DNA of 64,000 nt. Source: Komagataeibacter xylinus. Lineage in GTDB: Bacteria; Pseudomonadota; Alphaproteobacteria; Acetobacterales; Acetobacteraceae. The notes below the pieces were generated by a model, which was not told the DNA's origin, did not search any database, and worked only from the letters and a program-made list of their open reading frames with translations. This document shows, piece by piece, positions 51,292-58,505 of the stretch; position 1 is the stretch's first letter, and every line of letters begins with the position of its first letter. The DNA lies in assembly GCF_031081985.1 (NCBI RefSeq), contig NZ_JARWSK010000001.1, positions 679,802 through 743,801 on the forward strand, written 5' to 3'. The translations under genes were made by a program, and so were the position numbers.

Positions 51292-52263
51292 TCAGACAAT
51301 CTGGTTTGTCAACGCAGTGCCATTTTCAAGAGCGCTGATATTCTTCATCAGAATATCAACCACATTCCGCTCATAAAACTGGGTCTCGCCCGCGGCATGC
51401 GGCGTGACGATCACGTTGGGCATTTTCCACAGCGGAGACGATTCAGGCAGCGGCTCCTCCACAAAGGTATCCAGCGCGGCGCCAGCGATCTGGCCTTTCT
51501 CGAGCGCCTTGATCAGCGCCTGCTCGTCCACCACCTTGCCGCGCGCGACATTGATCAGCTGCGCATCGGGGCGCATGGCGGCGAGTGCTTCCACGCCCAC
51601 CATGCCAAACGTCTCGGGCGTGAGCGGGCAGGTCAGCACGACCATGTCGGCCTGCGGCAGAGTCTCGATAAACTTGTCGTTGGTGATCATGCGCACGCCT
51701 GCGGGCGCATCCGCCGTGACACGGCGGCGCATGGCGATCACGTTCATGCCAAATGCCTGGCACAGACGCGCGACACGGGCACCGATGCCGCCAAAACCCA
51801 CGATCAGGACGATCTTGCCGTTAAGCTCCTGCAGGCGGGTCGCCTGGTCGGTGCTGGTCGGGCGCCAGAAGGAATTGTGCTGGTCGTCACGCGCTTCGTA
51901 CAGACGGCGCGACAGGCTGAGCATCAGGGCCAGCGCATGGTCGGATACGGCATTGGCGTTCACGCCCTGCGCACTGCACAGATGGATGCCACGCTCGCGG
52001 AATTTGTCATGATCGTAATGATCGACGCCAGCACTGACCGACTGCACCAGCTTGAGCTTGGGAGCGAGGTCAAGGAGGTGGTTCTTCCACAGCATGGAAA
52101 TGACCAGCACTTCCGCCTCACCGATGACCGCCTCAAGATCCTTCAGCGTCTTGACCTGGGTGCATGGCGGCGGGTTGGGCCGCTTTTCCATCTCACCCTT
52201 GAGGTCATAATAGGCATGACCCACACAGACCTGCGGCTGGCTACCGGCCCAGATTTTGTTCAT
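51292..52263 (-). CDS. D-isomer-specific 2-hydroxyacid dehydrogenase
   Basis: A 323-residue NAD(P)-dependent dehydrogenase that reduces 2-oxo acids to D-2-hydroxy acids, or the reverse. The start is MNKIWAGSQPQV. The nucleotide-binding motif GFGGIGARV is near residue 150. The catalytic Arg lies in INVARGKVVDEQAL, the Glu in DTFVEEPLPESSPLW and the His in VTPHAAGETQ, all as expected. It could reduce the 2-oxo acid made by the DadA-like enzyme or aminotransferase. It lies between the binding-protein gene and the saccharopine-dehydrogenase-like gene. Confidence 0.9.
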   Translation of the reverse strand: MNKIWAGSQPQVCVGHAYYDLKGEMEKRPNPPPCTQVKTLKDLEAVIGEAEVLVISMLWKNHLLDLAPKLKLVQSVSAGVDHYDHDKFRERGIHLCSAQGVNANAVSDHALALMLSLSRRLYEARDDQHNSFWRPTSTDQATRLQELNGKIVLIVGFGGIGARVARLCQAFGMNVIAMRRRVTADAPAGVRMITNDKFIETLPQADMVVLTCPLTPETFGMVGVEALAAMRPDAQLINVARGKVVDEQALIKALEKGQIAGAALDTFVEEPLPESSPLWKMPNVIVTPHAAGETQFYERNVVDILMKNISALENGTALTNQIV

Positions 52264-52457
52264 TTTTCTTTTCCTGCTGCATAGATCCATACTTTGAAAT
52301 TACTTTTTACTTCCATAAAAAAGCAAACAAAGCACGGAAATGACTACGTTCAATTTGAGAATATCATACCGTATAAGTAACAATATGGAAGAGAAAACAT
52401 CTCATCAAACTATTCCTTTACAGAATAGACACGGATGTTCCCGACCATGCCGCCCTG

Positions 52458-53540
52458 TCAGCCCTGTGCGTAAACGCGGCCAAAACGGTTGTTGATGAAG
52501 GATTCGTATTTGATGTTTTCCTGATATACGAAGCCTGCATCCGCAATCTGCCCTTTGGCGAGCATGTCGAGCACCGTGCAGATCCCGGCTGCCGTCGTGA
52601 CCTGGATCGCGGTGCGCGGGCGGCCGCCGATATCCATGCCATGAATGGTGCTGGCGTAGCTTTTCTGCATGAACGCGCCATCCTTGTGCCCGGTGGCCGT
52701 GACGAAGATGATGATCTTGTCCTGCATGGTGCCTGGCACGGCGTATTCCAGAATGTCCTTCATCACGTCGCGGCGCTCGGCAAGCCGCAGGTCGCGCAGG
52801 AGGAATTTCATCAGATGGGCATGGCCGGGGTAGCGAATGGTCAGGTAGTTGAGGTTGCGCACCTTGCCTTCCAGCATTTCGCAGATGGAACCAAGGCCGC
52901 CAGACGTATTGAATGCCTCATAACGCGTGCCATCCATGGAAAACTCCTGCACGTTTTCCAGCGGCGTGACCTTGCGCATCACGCCATCGACAATTGCGTC
53001 ACACGGTTCGCAATATTCGTTGATGACCCCATCAGGCGACCATGTGAGGTTATAGTTCAGCATGTTCGACGGATATTCGGGCAGCGCGCCCACGCGCATG
53101 CTAACATCGTGCAGGGTGTCGAACTGGGCTGCGAGCCATGATGTCACGATGGTGATGAAACCCGGAGCAAGACCGCATTGCGGAATCAGGGCCGTGCGTG
53201 CGCCCTGCGCCAGGGCGCGCACCCGGCCGGTGCTGGCAACATCTTCGGTCAGGTCAAGGTAATGCACGCCAGCCTTGACCGCCGCCTGCGCAATGCGCGC
53301 GGTCAGGTAGAAAGGGGCCGCACTCAGCACGGCGAACTTGCCATGCAGCGCCTGAGCCAGCATGGCGTCATCCGTAATGTCGAGCTGCCGCACCATAACA
53401 CCGGCAAGCGGCTGCAGGGCCGCGATGATCTCGCTGGAGGCATCAAACAGGGTGACAGTATAATCACCTGTATCAGCAAGCATATCGGCAATAACGGAAC
53501 CAATCCGCCCAGCCCCGATTACTGCGATCTCTTTCGTCAT
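52458..53540 (-). CDS. Saccharopine dehydrogenase family protein (lysine 6-dehydrogenase-like)
   Basis: A 360-residue oxidoreductase starting MTKEIAVIGAGRIGSVIADM, with a Rossmann motif GAGRIG at 9-14. HYLDLTEDVASTGRV and IPQCGLAPGFITIVTSWLA (in parts) match the saccharopine reductase/lysine 6-dehydrogenase superfamily. It is too short and the wrong form for bacterial LysA-type enzymes. A role in lysine epsilon-oxidation giving a cyclic imine is plausible in this setting but unproven. It is divergent from the Lrp-type regulator, 101 bp away, which probably controls it. Confidence 0.82.
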   Translation of the reverse strand: MTKEIAVIGAGRIGSVIADMLADTGDYTVTLFDASSEIIAALQPLAGVMVRQLDITDDAMLAQALHGKFAVLSAAPFYLTARIAQAAVKAGVHYLDLTEDVASTGRVRALAQGARTALIPQCGLAPGFITIVTSWLAAQFDTLHDVSMRVGALPEYPSNMLNYNLTWSPDGVINEYCEPCDAIVDGVMRKVTPLENVQEFSMDGTRYEAFNTSGGLGSICEMLEGKVRNLNYLTIRYPGHAHLMKFLLRDLRLAERRDVMKDILEYAVPGTMQDKIIIFVTATGHKDGAFMQKSYASTIHGMDIGGRPRTAIQVTTAAGICTVLDMLAKGQIADAGFVYQENIKYESFINNRFGRVYAQG

Positions 53541-53629
53541 GCTCAATCCTTCATCCGTCGGTTGGACATGAAAAAGAGTGACATGCATCGTTGCCAGATC
53601 GTAGCATAAATTCGACCATAACGACATTT

Positions 53630-53660
53630 ATATCAGGCATAATGATGAGCATATCAGGCA
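53630..53660 (+). promoter_or_regulatory. Direct repeat at the Lrp gene start, possible autoregulatory site
   Basis: ATATCAGGCA occurs at 53630-53639 and again at 53651-53660, with a repeat distance of 21 bases, two helical turns, flanking the two start ATGs. Same-face repeats spaced by whole turns are typical for oligomeric Lrp-type binding. The second copy is inside codons 3-6, so part of the match could be coincidental. Confidence 0.35.
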
Positions 53661-54094
53661 AAACGACGATCAGCCCGGCAGAAGAAGAACTGATCAACCT
53701 GCTGCGCGAAAACGCCCGCATGCCCGTGGCACTCGTGGCGCGCAGGCTGGGCATTTCGCGCTCAACCGCGCAGAGCCGGCTGGAAAAGCTTGAACGCCAG
53801 GGCGTGATCGAAGGCTATTCCCTGCGCCTGGCCGCAGCCTACGCCGAGAGCTATGTCTGCGCGCATATGCTGGTGACACTCAGCCCCAAATATACCGCCT
53901 CGGTACAGACCCTGCTGCGCCGCATCCCCGAGGTGCGCACGATCTATTCGGTCAGTGGCAATTTTGACATGATCGTCATGGTGGAAGCGCGTTCCATCAC
54001 ACGGCTTGATACCGTGATTGACGAGATTGGCAGCCTTGATGGCGTGGAGCGGACCATGTCCTCCATGATCCTGTCCACACGGCTCCAGCGCTAG
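53642..54094 (+). CDS. Lrp/AsnC-family transcriptional regulator
   Basis: A 150-residue regulator starting MMSISGKTTISPAEEEL. The N-terminal HTH is LVARRLGISRSTAQSRLEKL with the ARMP wing lead-in. The C-terminal RAM domain includes GNFDMIVMVEARS and carries the ligand site. Such proteins usually sense an amino acid and often control divergent catabolic genes (DadR, BkdR and PutR types). It is divergent from the saccharopine-dehydrogenase-like gene. A 10-bp direct repeat flanks its start codon (53630-53660). Confidence 0.9.
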   Translation: MMSISGKTTISPAEEELINLLRENARMPVALVARRLGISRSTAQSRLEKLERQGVIEGYSLRLAAAYAESYVCAHMLVTLSPKYTASVQTLLRRIPEVRTIYSVSGNFDMIVMVEARSITRLDTVIDEIGSLDGVERTMSSMILSTRLQR

Positions 54095-54244
54095 AGCAGA
54101 TCCGGTTTGAATGGACACATTCGAACCGGTGAAGATGCTCTATAAACAATAAGTTAGAGCAATTCCACTGAGCCAGGGTTCAGTGGAATTGCTCTCGGGG
54201 GTCCCTCATGGGCCTCTCTCTGCGCGGCACGCAGTGGAGAGGCC
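54093..54244. repeat. Three consecutive hairpins between convergent genes
   Basis: Hairpin 1 is at 54093-54141: AGAGCA/TGCTCT outer arms and CCGGTTTGAA/TTCGAACCGG inner arms. Hairpin 2 is at 54156-54195, with perfect 16-base arms beginning AGAGCAATTCCACTGA, 8-base loop. Hairpin 3 is at 54211-54244: GGCCTCTC/GAGAGGCC with CTGCG/CGCAG inside. Hairpins 1 and 2 share AGAGCA ends. They lie between the Lrp gene and the MHS gene. They look like a small repeat family (REP/MITE-like) rather than simple terminators, because no T-run follows. Confidence 0.7.
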
Positions 54245-54250
54245 GTTGGT

Positions 54251-55564
54251 TCATTTTCCATTACGCACCGCAATCGGGTCCGGCACGAAAGACGGCTGCG
54301 GCGCTTCACGCTCAGAGCGCACCAGATACAGGGCCGAGACCGTGCCCATCGCAATGACCACGGACACAAAGAACGCGGGCGCAATCGCCGCCCCCGTTAC
54401 ATGCAGCAGCCATGTCACGACAAACTGCGACAGCCCCCCGACAACCATGACCGCGATGTTATGGGCTGTCGCCAGTGTGGTCACCCGGTGCCTGCCGGTC
54501 AGCACGGTGACGATGATCGTGCAGTATGTGGCAAGGAACACGGCAGTGGGAATGGCAAGCCCGACCTGCATGACCACCAGTCGCAGCAGCGATGGCTGGG
54601 CCACCAGCCATGCATAAAGCGGCCAGATTTCAAGAAAATAGGCAAACAGCGCCCAGAAAAGCATGCGCCGCGCGCTGATCCTGTCAGCCAGCCATCCGCT
54701 TGCGGGCACGATCAGCATCATGCCCAGGGCCGCGGACAGTTGCACCAGATACGCCCCTTTCATGGGCAGGTGCAGCGTCTGGGTGGCATAGGTGACCGTA
54801 TAACCAAACAGCACATACAGCGAGACGGATGTGCTCGACACCAGCCCCATGACCGACAGCACGGCACGCCACTGTGCCGCCATGTCGCGCATGATCCCGG
54901 CAAGCGGCAGGCGCGGTGCAGCATGATGCTGTGCGGGCTGCCCCTGCCCCATGGTCCTGCGCCGCATGATCAGGACGGCAGGCAGGATAAACAGCCCGAT
55001 CAGGAACGGAATGCGCCATGCATAGCCCGCAATCTGGCCGGGGGTGAACGCACTGGTAATGACATAGCCTACGGTGCCACCAAGGATCTGGGCAAAAAGC
55101 TGGCCCATCATCTGCCATGACCCATAAAAGGCCCGGCGGCCGGGCGGCGCGGCCTCGATCAGGTACGTGGTGGACGTGGCAAACTCGCCCCCGGCCGAGA
55201 ACCCCTGCAACAGACGGCCCGCCACAAGAAAGCACACCCCCACGCTACCGGCCTGCGCATAGGTTGGCGCGAAGGCGATCAGGGCAATAGACAGCGCCAT
55301 GATCCCCATGCCCAGCACCATGGCCGCTGCGGTGCCATGCCTGTCAGCATACCCCCCGAGCACGATGCCACCGAGCGGGCGGGTTACAAACCCGACACCA
55401 AAAAGCGCGGTAGAGAGCAGGATGACATGCGCACCCGCATCCGCGCCCGAAAAGAACAATGGCCCGATGAGCGATACCATGTAGGAAAAGACCATGAAAT
55501 CATACCATTCCATGGCATTTCCGCAAATTGAGCCGACAACGGCCTTCCAGTTGGATATCCGCAT
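54251..55564 (-). CDS. MFS transporter, metabolite:H+ symporter (MHS) family
   Basis: A 437-residue, 12-helix permease of the MHS group (KgtP, ShiA, ProP relatives). VVGSICGNAMEWYDFMVFSY at the N-terminus and GFVTRPLGGIVLGGYADRHG are the group's signatures, as is GRLLQGFSAGGEFATSTTYL (quoted in part). It probably imports a carboxylate such as a dicarboxylate, betaine-like or aromatic acid. It is upstream of the hairpin cluster and downstream of the flavin monooxygenase on the same strand, with 200 bp between. Confidence 0.9.
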   Translation of the reverse strand: MRISNWKAVVGSICGNAMEWYDFMVFSYMVSLIGPLFFSGADAGAHVILLSTALFGVGFVTRPLGGIVLGGYADRHGTAAAMVLGMGIMALSIALIAFAPTYAQAGSVGVCFLVAGRLLQGFSAGGEFATSTTYLIEAAPPGRRAFYGSWQMMGQLFAQILGGTVGYVITSAFTPGQIAGYAWRIPFLIGLFILPAVLIMRRRTMGQGQPAQHHAAPRLPLAGIMRDMAAQWRAVLSVMGLVSSTSVSLYVLFGYTVTYATQTLHLPMKGAYLVQLSAALGMMLIVPASGWLADRISARRMLFWALFAYFLEIWPLYAWLVAQPSLLRLVVMQVGLAIPTAVFLATYCTIIVTVLTGRHRVTTLATAHNIAVMVVGGLSQFVVTWLLHVTGAAIAPAFFVSVVIAMGTVSALYLVRSEREAPQPSFVPDPIAVRNGK

Positions 55565-55764
55565 GATGAGACGTTCCCCTGCCCTGCGCGCCAGGGCTGC
55601 ATGGCGATATTGATGTTGTCAGCGAATGTGCAGAACCATTGTTACCGGGCAGGCTCCATACGCACCCATGAACCGGCGGGATGCGCGACGCAGGCGCATC
55701 AGGGCAGAACCCGTTGCGCCACGCCGTTCCCGTCATGCGCCTGAACCGTCAATGCCTGCGGTGC

Positions 55765-57087
55765 TCAGGCGGGGTAGCAGCAGCCCGGCATGGGCAGGCC
55801 CAGGTTTTCGCGTAATGTGGACCCTGCATAACCCGTGCGCGCCAGACCCCGGCGGCGCAGTTCAGGCAGGATATGATTTGAGAACGAATCAATATCCATC
55901 GGCAACAATGCAGGGCACAGATTGAAACCGTCAACAAACCCGGTTTCAAACCATTCCTGCATTTCATCCACGATACTTTCTGGCGTGCCGATCACCACAC
56001 GCGAGCCAAAACCGGCGGCAATGAAATTATAAAGCTGGCGGATGGTCATGTTGCGTGACCGCGCCATGGTGATCAGCCCCTGCGCAATACTGCGCACGCG
56101 CGGATCGACCGGATCAGGCACCGGGCCATCGAGCGGAAAAGCCGACAGATCACCCAACTGGGCATAAAGATAGGACAACCCGAGTTCCGGCGGGATCAGG
56201 GCATTCATGGCATCGTATTTTTCCTGCGCCTCGGCCATGGTCGCGCCAATATAGGGCGTGATGCCCGCCAGGATGCGGATGCTGCGCGGGTTGCGGCCAT
56301 GCTGCTCGAGCGCGCCGCGCAGGCGGCAGGAATAGCTTTCGGCCATCTGCAAATCATGCGGCAGCGCATAGACAACTTCGGCCTTGCGCGCGGCGAGTTC
56401 GATGCCCGCATCGGATGCACCCGCCTGCACCATGACCGGGTGCCCCTGCGGGCTTGGTGGCACATCAAGCGGCCCCCGCACCCGAAAATGCGGGCCTTTA
56501 TGATTCAGTACGTGCAGGCGGCTGGTATCAAGGAAAATGCCGGTTTTCTTGTCCGCCACGATGGCGTCCTTGCCCCATGAATGCCAAAGCCCTTCGACCA
56601 CATCGGCGAATTCATAGGCGCGCTCGTAGCGCTCGGCATAGCCCAGATGGGTATCGCGCCCGAAATTCCACGCCTCCGCCTCCGACCATGACGTGACAAT
56701 GTTCCACCCAGCACGCCCGCCACTGATCCGGTCAAGCGAGGCATATTTGCGCGCCACATGAAAAGGCTCGTTATAGGTTGTGGAGGCCGTGGCCACGAGG
56801 CCGATATTGGTTGTGACCGCCGCCAGGGCAGACAGCAGGGTCATGGGCTCAAGATCGGCCGTCTGGGCTGTCTGGGCCAGCGCGCCCACCGGGCTGTCAA
56901 CGGCACGGATACCAATACCATCCGCGAGGAAGAGCATGTCAAACCCGGCGGCTTCCGCCTTGCGGGCCACTTCAGCAAAATGCGCGAACTGCATGCCGCC
57001 ACGCGGGTTTGCATCAGGGTGACGCCAACTTGCCGCATGATAGCCGAGGTAGCGCATAGACAGACCAAAGCTCATCATCCTGTTCAT
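55765..57087 (-). CDS. LLM-class flavin-dependent monooxygenase (NtaA/SnaA/DszA family)
   Basis: A 440-residue luciferase-like enzyme that uses reduced flavin from a partner reductase. The start MNRMMSFGLSMRYLG has AGGA seven bases upstream. GFDMLFLADGIG, LVATASTTYNEPFHVARKYASLD (in parts), RAGWNIVTSWSEAEAWNFG and QAGASDAGIELAARKAEVVYA match the NtaA group, which oxidises nitrilotriacetate, dibenzothiophene sulfone or methionine-related and xenobiotic compounds. No flavin reductase gene is adjacent. With the MHS transporter it may form an uptake-and-oxidation pair. Confidence 0.87.
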   Translation of the reverse strand: MNRMMSFGLSMRYLGYHAASWRHPDANPRGGMQFAHFAEVARKAEAAGFDMLFLADGIGIRAVDSPVGALAQTAQTADLEPMTLLSALAAVTTNIGLVATASTTYNEPFHVARKYASLDRISGGRAGWNIVTSWSEAEAWNFGRDTHLGYAERYERAYEFADVVEGLWHSWGKDAIVADKKTGIFLDTSRLHVLNHKGPHFRVRGPLDVPPSPQGHPVMVQAGASDAGIELAARKAEVVYALPHDLQMAESYSCRLRGALEQHGRNPRSIRILAGITPYIGATMAEAQEKYDAMNALIPPELGLSYLYAQLGDLSAFPLDGPVPDPVDPRVRSIAQGLITMARSRNMTIRQLYNFIAAGFGSRVVIGTPESIVDEMQEWFETGFVDGFNLCPALLPMDIDSFSNHILPELRRRGLARTGYAGSTLRENLGLPMPGCCYPA

Positions 57088-57434
57088 GCGGACATCCTGC
57101 ATAATAAAAATATGTTTCTTAGCCGAACAGAAAATTCCTGCCGAGGCAAGGCCCCTGCCCGCGTGAACAGTACAACTGACGCAGGGACAGGCCACGAATT
57201 TCGAAAATCATGTAACAGATAAAATCATTATTTAATCAATATAATTCAATGCGAAAGCGCATAATATGCCAGGCCATGCAAGGATTTCCCCACCCCAAGC
57301 GCACGGAAAACCAAATTATAAAAAAAATATTTACACTATAGAGTTATTACTCAAAGGAATGCTTGCATTACTTTTTATAATACAGGAAAACAGATAAATT
57401 CTGGCCAACCATGAATGGCATCAAGGCTTCGGTC
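57088..57434. other. AT-rich intergenic DNA upstream of the monooxygenase
   Basis: About 350 bp of low-GC DNA with A-runs (57315-57345) and no supported reading frame. It may contain the promoter of the monooxygenase gene. It borders the decayed transposase, so part may be insertion-derived. Confidence 0.4.
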
Positions 57435-57708
57435 ATGGCGGTGAACCCGGACCACCGTGCCATTGATCATCGCGTATTCCATATTGGCTTCGTCCGAAAC
57501 AGCTTCAAAAAGCCGTTTGAAAAACACCGGCTTTAAGCCAGTCCCTGTTAAGCAGATCCCGCCATGGACTGCCTGTCCGGGCTATCCATAAGACCGCCTC
57601 GATGAAGAGCCGGTTATCCTTTCCGCTGCGTCCCCGATCCGTTTGCTTGCCACGGCACAGCGGTTCCATTTTCACTCAATGGGCATCCGTCACTATCAAG
57701 CGATCCAT
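57435..57708 (-). pseudogene. Decayed IS5-family (IS1031-like) transposase remnant
   Basis: Reading the minus strand from 57708 gives MDRLIVTDAH, a stop (57676-57678) where Trp is expected, then PLCRGKQTDRGRSGKDNRLF, EAVLWIARTGSPWRDL, a missing segment of roughly a dozen residues, RDWLKAGVF, a frameshift near 57525, and KRLFEAVSDEANMEYAMING followed by TVVRVHRH. These are the N-terminal pieces of an IS5/IS1031-type transposase of the kind common in acetic acid bacteria. The rest, including most of the DDE domain, is gone. No terminal repeats are recognised. Confidence 0.8.
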
Positions 57709-57725
57709 ATGCAGTTGGAAGCACA

Positions 57726-57878
57726 TCAGGGCCCTTTTGAAAAATCAGCCCCAAACAGGCCCTGAATGGATGCAATAAATCCAAATGCAAAACCAAAAAT
57801 GCCGCATATAAGAGCTATGGGTGGAAGAATAATGTTTGCTTCAATTACCGCACCACTTATCAGTCCGATGAGTGGCAT
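57726..57878 (-). CDS. Possible 50-residue membrane protein
   Basis: A minus-strand frame reads MPLIGLISGAVIEANIILPP, then IALICGIFGFAFGFIASIQG and a short LFGADFSKGP tail. It has two hydrophobic stretches with Gly-rich turns, suggestive of a small two-helix membrane protein. There is no clear ribosome binding site. The frame stays open upstream for about 12 codons without another ATG, so this could be the C-terminal remnant of a larger gene. Codon usage is AT-rich, unlike the chromosome, and it ends just before the transposase remnant. Confidence 0.3.
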   Translation of the reverse strand: MPLIGLISGAVIEANIILPPIALICGIFGFAFGFIASIQGLFGADFSKGP

Positions 57879-58033
57879 CAGAATTTTACAAAACAAATAG
57901 AATGGAATTAACCACTATTGCCGTGGAAAATTGCGTTCATTCTGTAAGAAATCAACAGTTCCAACCAACCCAGACCTAGCGCAACAGGCACTCCGGCGAC
58001 CAGAATAAAAAAATCATTATTTTTTGAATCAAA
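57879..58033. other. AT-rich intergenic DNA
   Basis: About 155 bp of low-GC DNA between the possible small membrane protein and the terminator. No gene, promoter or repeat is recognised apart from an A/T-rich run near 58005-58030. Confidence 0.4.
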
Positions 58034-58055
58034 AAGGGCACTCGTAGGTGCCCTT
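58031..58055 (-). terminator. Strong intrinsic terminator, minus strand
   Basis: On the minus strand AAGGGCAC and GTGCCCTT pair perfectly around a 6-base loop (CTACGA) and run straight into TTTTT. The nearest upstream gene on that strand is tRNA-Gln, about 210 bases away, so it either ends a long tRNA precursor or an unannotated small RNA in 58056-58263. Confidence 0.75.
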
Positions 58056-58263
58056 GGATCGCTGAAACAAATATAACTCTCTGCCTTACGATCATATCAT
58101 GCGATCCCCTACCCCTGTCGCCGTGAACGCGACTGCATGGGATTCTGGATTTACATGACAAGAAGACTAACAAAGGCGGAGATCGTCTCTAAGATTCCAC
58201 ACAGCTTTACACAAGCACCTGTTTTGCGCCTGCAAGTCAGTAATTTTATTGTTGGGAAAATTA

Positions 58264-58337
58264 TGGCTGGGGGACCTGGATTCGAACCAGGGCTGACCGG
58301 GTCAGAGCCGGTAGTTCTACCGCTAAACTATCCCCCA
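58264..58337 (-). tRNA. tRNA-Gln (anticodon CTG)
   Basis: A complete cloverleaf on the minus strand: acceptor TGGGGGA pairs with TCCCCCA, the D arm is GTTTAGCGGTAGAAC, the anticodon stem ACCGG/CCGGT encloses loop CTCTGAC with anticodon CTG (reads CAG), the T arm is CTGGTTCGAATCCAG and the 3' CCA is encoded. A sigma-70-like promoter lies at 58376-58404. It is next to the AT-rich scar and transposase remnant, but no integrase or repeated tRNA 3' end is visible. Confidence 0.95.
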
Positions 58338-58375
58338 GCAAGGAGAGAGCGGCGCGATGCGCTGCGGTGATCAGG

Positions 58376-58404
58376 CATATACCCGCCTGCTCCGGGGGGT
58401 GCAA
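58376..58404 (-). promoter_or_regulatory. Sigma-70-like promoter of tRNA-Gln
   Basis: On the minus strand TTGCAC (58399-58404) and TATATG (58376-58381) are spaced by exactly 17 bases. Transcription would start near 58369, giving a 5' leader of about 32 bases before the tRNA. Confidence 0.6.
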
Positions 58405-58505
58405 CCCCCTTGTGCGCATTTTTATAAACTTTTCTCTTTTGTCTTGCGTTTTGCGCAGAACACTCAACACAATAGGTAATACCTTGGCCGTCAAACGGGT
58501 TTGGG

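Noticed and set aside
36017..58337. The whole accessory block as a genomic island integrated at tRNA-Gln
   Set aside because: The tRNA position and AT-rich scar are suggestive, but I find no integrase and no second copy of the tRNA 3' end (CTGGATTCGAACC) near 36-37 kb. Kept only as a possibility.
58137..58370. Plus-strand frame reading GGPGFEPGLTGSEPVV
   Set aside because: This is the complement of tRNA-Gln read as protein, a well-known annotation artefact.
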